This document shows, piece after piece, positions 60,409 to 64,000 of a stretch of DNA of 64,000 nucleotides (position 1 is its first letter; each line of letters begins with the position of its first letter). The notes beneath the pieces were generated by a model. It was not told where the DNA came from and made no database searches. It saw nothing but the letters and a program-made list of their open reading frames with translations. The position numbers were made by a program, and so were the translations under genes. The DNA is from Micromonospora aurantiaca ATCC 27029 (GTDB taxonomy: Bacteria > Actinomycetota > Actinomycetes > Mycobacteriales > Micromonosporaceae): NCBI RefSeq assembly GCF_000145235.1, contig NC_014391.1, positions 1,488,001-1,552,000 on the forward strand. The letters run 5' to 3'.

Positions 60409-61638
60409 ATGGCCGTACCGGAATCGCTCTCCCTCGCCCAGGCCCGCCGGATCGCCCTGGCCGCCCAGGGTTTCGCCGACCCGGCGCCTTCAGGCGTGCC
60501 CACCCGCCGCCACCTGCGCCGGGTGCTCGACCGGGTCGGGCTGATCCAGATGGACTCGGTGAACGTGCTCCAGCGCGCGCACTACCTGCCGCTCTACAGC
60601 CGGCTCGGGCCGTACCCGACCGCCCTGCTGGACACCGCCGCCTACCGCCGCCCGCGTGAGCTGTTCGAATACTGGGCGCACGAGGCGTCGCTGGTCCCGG
60701 TGGGGCTGCACCCGGCGTTGCGCTGGCGGATGGCCAAGGCCCGCGACGAGGCGTGGGGCGGCATGCGCCGGATCGCCGAGGAGCAGCCCGAGCTGGTCGC
60801 CTGGGTCCGCGACGAGGTGGCCGCCCGGGGGCCGCTGACCGCGGCCGAGATCGAGCACGACGCCCCGCGGGAGACCGGCAACTGGGGCTGGAACTGGTCG
60901 GCCGTGAAGCGGGCGCTGGAGTTCCTGTTCTGGGCCGGCGAGGTCACCGCCGCCGACCGCACCAACTCGTTCGCCCGCCGCTACGACCTGCCCGAGCGGG
61001 TGCTCCCGGCCGCCGTGCTGGACGCGCCCACCCCGGGCGACGCCGAGGCGCACCGGTCGCTCGTGTCGATCGCCGCCCGCTCGCTCGGCGTCGCCGCCGA
61101 GACGGACCTGCGCGACTACTTCCGGCTGCCGGTCGCCGGGGCGCGGCGGGCGGTGGCCGAGCTGGTCGAGGCGGGCGAACTGACCCCGGTCACGGTGCAG
61201 GGCTGGCGGCAGCCGGCCTACCTGCACGCCGACGCGCGGCTGCCCCGCTGGGTACGCGGCAACACGCTGGTCAGCCCGTTCGACCCGCTGGTCTGGGAGC
61301 GGGCGCGCACCGAGCGGCTGTTCGGCTTCACCTACCGGATCGAGATCTACGTGCCGGCGCCCCAGCGGGTCTACGGCTACTACGTGCTGCCGTTCCGACA
61401 GGGCGAGCGCTTCACCGCCCGCGTCGACCTGAAGGCCGACCGGAAGGCCGGGGCGCTGCTGGTGCCGGCCGCCTGGGTCGAGCCGGGCGCCGACCCGGGG
61501 GAGACGGCAGTGGCGCTCGCCGCCGAGCTCTACCGGCTGGCCGGCTGGCTCGGCCTGGACGCGGTCGCCCCGCCCGCCGCGGGCGACCTCGCGGGGCCGC
61601 TGGCCGCCGCGCTGGTGGGCGTGGCCGGTGTACGGTGA
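60409..61638 (+). CDS. YcaQ/AlkX-type DNA glycosylase (winged-helix family)
   Basis: 409 residues. [16 protein letters not shown]...[31 protein letters not shown] contains Gln47-Met48-Asp49, the QxD catalytic signature that separates AlkX/YcaQ enzymes from the QxQ of AlkZ. Three winged-helix repeats and the [39 protein letters not shown] block of this family follow. YcaQ unhooks interstrand crosslinks and nitrogen-mustard adducts, so a role in DNA repair is likely. Its stop is 4 bases before the DUF2752 gene. Confidence 0.87.
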   Translation: MAVPESLSLAQARRIALAAQGFADPAPSGVPTRRHLRRVLDRVGLIQMDSVNVLQRAHYLPLYSRLGPYPTALLDTAAYRRPRELFEYWAHEASLVPVGLHPALRWRMAKARDEAWGGMRRIAEEQPELVAWVRDEVAARGPLTAAEIEHDAPRETGNWGWNWSAVKRALEFLFWAGEVTAADRTNSFARRYDLPERVLPAAVLDAPTPGDAEAHRSLVSIAARSLGVAAETDLRDYFRLPVAGARRAVAELVEAGELTPVTVQGWRQPAYLHADARLPRWVRGNTLVSPFDPLVWERARTERLFGFTYRIEIYVPAPQRVYGYYVLPFRQGERFTARVDLKADRKAGALLVPAAWVEPGADPGETAVALAAELYRLAGWLGLDAVAPPAAGDLAGPLAAALVGVAGVR

Positions 61639-61642
61639 GCGC

Positions 61643-62371
61643 GTGACGAGCGTTGACCGGCCTGCCACCGCGCCCGACCCGCACCCCCAGCCGCACCCGC
61701 ACGGGCACGCGCAGCCGGAGTCCGGATCGCCGTCGCACGCGCTCGCCGGCCCATCTCCGGACGCGTACGCCCCGGCACCCGGCGGGCTGTCGTCGGCCGC
61801 CGACGCGCACGATCACGCCCTGGCGCCCGCGTTCGCGCACGCCGGAGCGCACACCCCTGCCGGAGCGCCGGGAGCGCCCGGAGCGCCGTGGCCGGGTTAC
61901 CCGGTGGCGTACCAGCCGGTCGAGGCCGACCGGTTCACCCGGATGGTGCTGCGCCTGCACGCCCGCGCCCCGCGCTGGGCGGTGCCGCTGGCCGCGCTCG
62001 GCTGCGTCGGCCTCGGCATCGCGTACGCCCTGATCAGCGACCCGACCCGCAGCGACCCGGACGCCGCACCGACCTGCCTGCTCAAGCTGACCACGGGGCT
62101 GGACTGCCCGGGCTGCGGCGGCACCCGCGCGCTCTGGTACGTGCTGCACGGCGACCTGCCCGCCGCCGCCCGGCACCACTTCCTGTTCGTCTTCGCGCTG
62201 CCGTTCCTGGCCTGGCTCTTCGTGGCCTGGGCCGGCAACCGGGCGTTCGGCTGGAAGCTGCCCGAGGTCCAGTTCAGCCCCAAGGTCATCGGCGTGTTCC
62301 TGGCCGCGTGGGGGGTCTTCTCGGTCGTCCGCAACCTGCCCTGGGCACCCTTCACCTCGCTCTACGTCTAG
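61643..62371 (+). CDS. DUF2752 membrane protein with His/Pro-rich leader
   Basis: 242 residues. An unusual N-terminal 95 residues rich in His, Pro, Ala and Gly ([29 protein letters not shown]) precede three membrane helices. [31 protein letters not shown] is the DUF2752 signature with the CPxCGGTR motif. The function is unknown; the His-rich leader could bind metal. GTG 61643 starts 4 bases after the glycosylase stop, so the two genes are coupled. Confidence 0.82.
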   Translation: MTSVDRPATAPDPHPQPHPHGHAQPESGSPSHALAGPSPDAYAPAPGGLSSAADAHDHALAPAFAHAGAHTPAGAPGAPGAPWPGYPVAYQPVEADRFTRMVLRLHARAPRWAVPLAALGCVGLGIAYALISDPTRSDPDAAPTCLLKLTTGLDCPGCGGTRALWYVLHGDLPAAARHHFLFVFALPFLAWLFVAWAGNRAFGWKLPEVQFSPKVIGVFLAAWGVFSVVRNLPWAPFTSLYV

Positions 62372-62440
62372 CCCTCTCCGCCCTCTCCGCCGGAGCGCTC
62401 CCGCTATCCGGGTTCGATGTTCCGCAAAGCGGGATCGGAG

Positions 62441-62492
62441 AAGATCTTGGAAGCGCAGCGCCCCTATGGGGGCCATTTCCTACCAAGATCTT
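62441..62492. repeat. Inverted repeat of AAGATCTTGG arms
   Basis: AAGATCTTGG (62441-62450) and CCAAGATCTT (62483-62492) enclose 32 bases that hold an inner CCCC-TAT-GGGG hairpin. It lies in the 236-bp gap before thyX and may end the DUF2752 transcript. Confidence 0.6.
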
Positions 62493-62594
62493 GAGAGCCG
62501 GAGCGGCGATATCGGACGCCTCAGGCCGAGACACCTGGGCGGAGCGCCCGCTGGCCGGCCGCGTGCCCGATTTCCACGCCGGGCGCGGGCCAAC

Positions 62595-62600
62595 TACAGT
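62595..62600 (+). promoter_or_regulatory. Predicted -10 element, leaderless start of thyX
   Basis: TACAGT, 7 bases before the ATG at 62608. Confidence 0.6.
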
Positions 62601-62607
62601 CGCAGGA

Positions 62608-63354
62608 ATGCCGGAGATGGTTCAGCCCCAGGTCAAGTTGATCGCGTGGACCCAGTTCCAGGCGCCCGAAGAGGTGCCCTGGTCCACCGACGCCGACGGT
62701 GGGCAGGCGCTCGCCGAGTTCGCCGGCCGGGCCTGCTACCAGAGCTGGAAGAAGCCGAACCCGGCCACCGCCACCAACGCCGGTTACCTGGCGCACATCC
62801 TGGAGGTCGGCCACCTGAGCGTGCTGGAGCACGGCTCGGTGAGCTTCTACTTCAGCGGCGTCTCCCGCTCGTTCACCCACGAGCTGATCCGGCACCGGCA
62901 CTTCTCCTACTCCCAGCTCTCCCAGCGCTACGTGCCCGAGCGGGACGCGGCGATGGTCGAGCCGTCGGTGATCGCCGACGACCCGGAGCTGCACAAGAAG
63001 TTCGTCGAGGCCACCGACGCGGCGGTGCGGGCGTACACCGAGTTGCTGGAAGGGCTGGAGGCCCGCTTCACCGACGAGCCCAACCCGACGCTGCGCCGCA
63101 AGCAGGCCCGCCAGGCGGCCCGGGCGGTGCTGCCGAACGCCACCGAGACCCGGATCGTGGTGACCGGCAACTACCGGGCCTGGCGGCACTTCGTGAAGAT
63201 GCGCGCCACCGAGCACGCCGACGTGGAGATCCGCGAGCTGGCGGTGGAGTGCCTGCGCCAGCTCAAGGGTGTCGCGCCGAACGTCTTCGCCGACTTCGTG
63301 ATCTCCACCCTGCCCGACGGCTCCGAGGTGGCTGCGTCGCCGCACGCGGAGTGA
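62608..63354 (+). CDS. thyX: Flavin-dependent thymidylate synthase
   Basis: 248 residues. The ThyX signature [14 protein letters not shown] is present, with [26 protein letters not shown] before it and [14 protein letters not shown] later. It makes dTMP from dUMP using FAD, NADPH and methylene-tetrahydrofolate. thyX sits just upstream of dapA, as in mycobacteria. Predicted leaderless; no Shine-Dalgarno sequence. Confidence 0.97.
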   Translation: MPEMVQPQVKLIAWTQFQAPEEVPWSTDADGGQALAEFAGRACYQSWKKPNPATATNAGYLAHILEVGHLSVLEHGSVSFYFSGVSRSFTHELIRHRHFSYSQLSQRYVPERDAAMVEPSVIADDPELHKKFVEATDAAVRAYTELLEGLEARFTDEPNPTLRRKQARQAARAVLPNATETRIVVTGNYRAWRHFVKMRATEHADVEIRELAVECLRQLKGVAPNVFADFVISTLPDGSEVAASPHAE

Positions 63355-63394
63355 CTCGTCGCCCTTCGCCGCCGGGCCACCGGCGGCCGTCCGC

Positions 63395-64000
<606 letters not shown>

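Overview
The window is very GC-rich actinobacterial DNA, most likely Micromonosporaceae (a Micromonospora-like organism). The pointers are the high GC, many GTG starts, frequent start/stop overlaps of four bases, an F420-type (DDN-family) oxidoreductase, and the rimP-nusA-ylxR-infB-rbfA-nrnA-truB-ribF-rpsO-pnp-M16-dapB-thyX-dapA backbone. The genus is inferred from gene order and general protein resemblance; no search was run.

Layout. 1-4.1 kb: the end of a TetR-type regulator and a single-chain, two-module ABC exporter. 4.1-8.3 kb (minus strand): a YqjM-like flavin oxidoreductase, a dicarboxylate/amino-acid symporter, a DUF998-like membrane protein and a glutathionyl-hydroquinone-reductase-like protein. 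8.4-14.1 kb: a thiolase, a DUF574-type methyltransferase, a PAS-GGDEF-EAL cyclic-di-GMP protein, a DUF456 protein and an MBL-fold hydrolase. 14.3-22.2 kb: an amine/amino-acid permease followed by a gamma-glutamylation catabolic cluster (glutamine-synthetase-like ligase, aldehyde dehydrogenase, SDR, class I amidotransferase), interrupted by a SnoaL-like gene and a secreted PQQ-type sugar dehydrogenase on the other strand. 22.4-27 kb: a 1227-residue protein joining a hybrid histidine kinase, a receiver, a PP2C phosphatase and an RsbW-like kinase, with a separate STAS protein nearby. 27-28.7 kb: methionine aminopeptidase and a VIT1-like membrane protein. 28.7-32 kb: an accessory-looking divergent locus with an XRE regulator, a GNAT and a nucleotidyltransferase-like protein on one side, and a DivIVA-like protein plus a small Cys/His protein on the other. 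32-36.7 kb: a DDN-family oxidoreductase and a PadR-controlled FtsX-type ABC system. 36.7-57.2 kb: the translation/RNA core, from a ferritin-like protein and a Tat lipoprotein through rimP, nusA, ylxR, infB, rbfA, nrnA, MATE, truB, ribF, rpsO, pnp, an M16 protease and dapB. 57.3-64 kb: three GNATs, a GT87 mannosyltransferase, a YcaQ/AlkX-type glycosylase, a DUF2752 protein, thyX and the start of dapA.

Two patterns run through the window. First, many genes have no ribosome binding site and instead carry a TAnnnT-type -10 hexamer 6-8 bases before the start codon, which predicts leaderless mRNAs. Second, several gene junctions hold palindromes or short tandem repeats of unrelated sequence that look like dispersed intergenic elements. 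No prophage, transposase, CRISPR array, rRNA or tRNA was recognised.

The most unusual items are the all-in-one kinase/phosphatase/anti-sigma protein, the gamma-glutamylation cluster in which an SDR replaces the usual amine oxidase, the 59-bp tandem repeat that multiplies a start codon inside that cluster, and the XRE/DivIVA/zinc-knuckle divergent locus.
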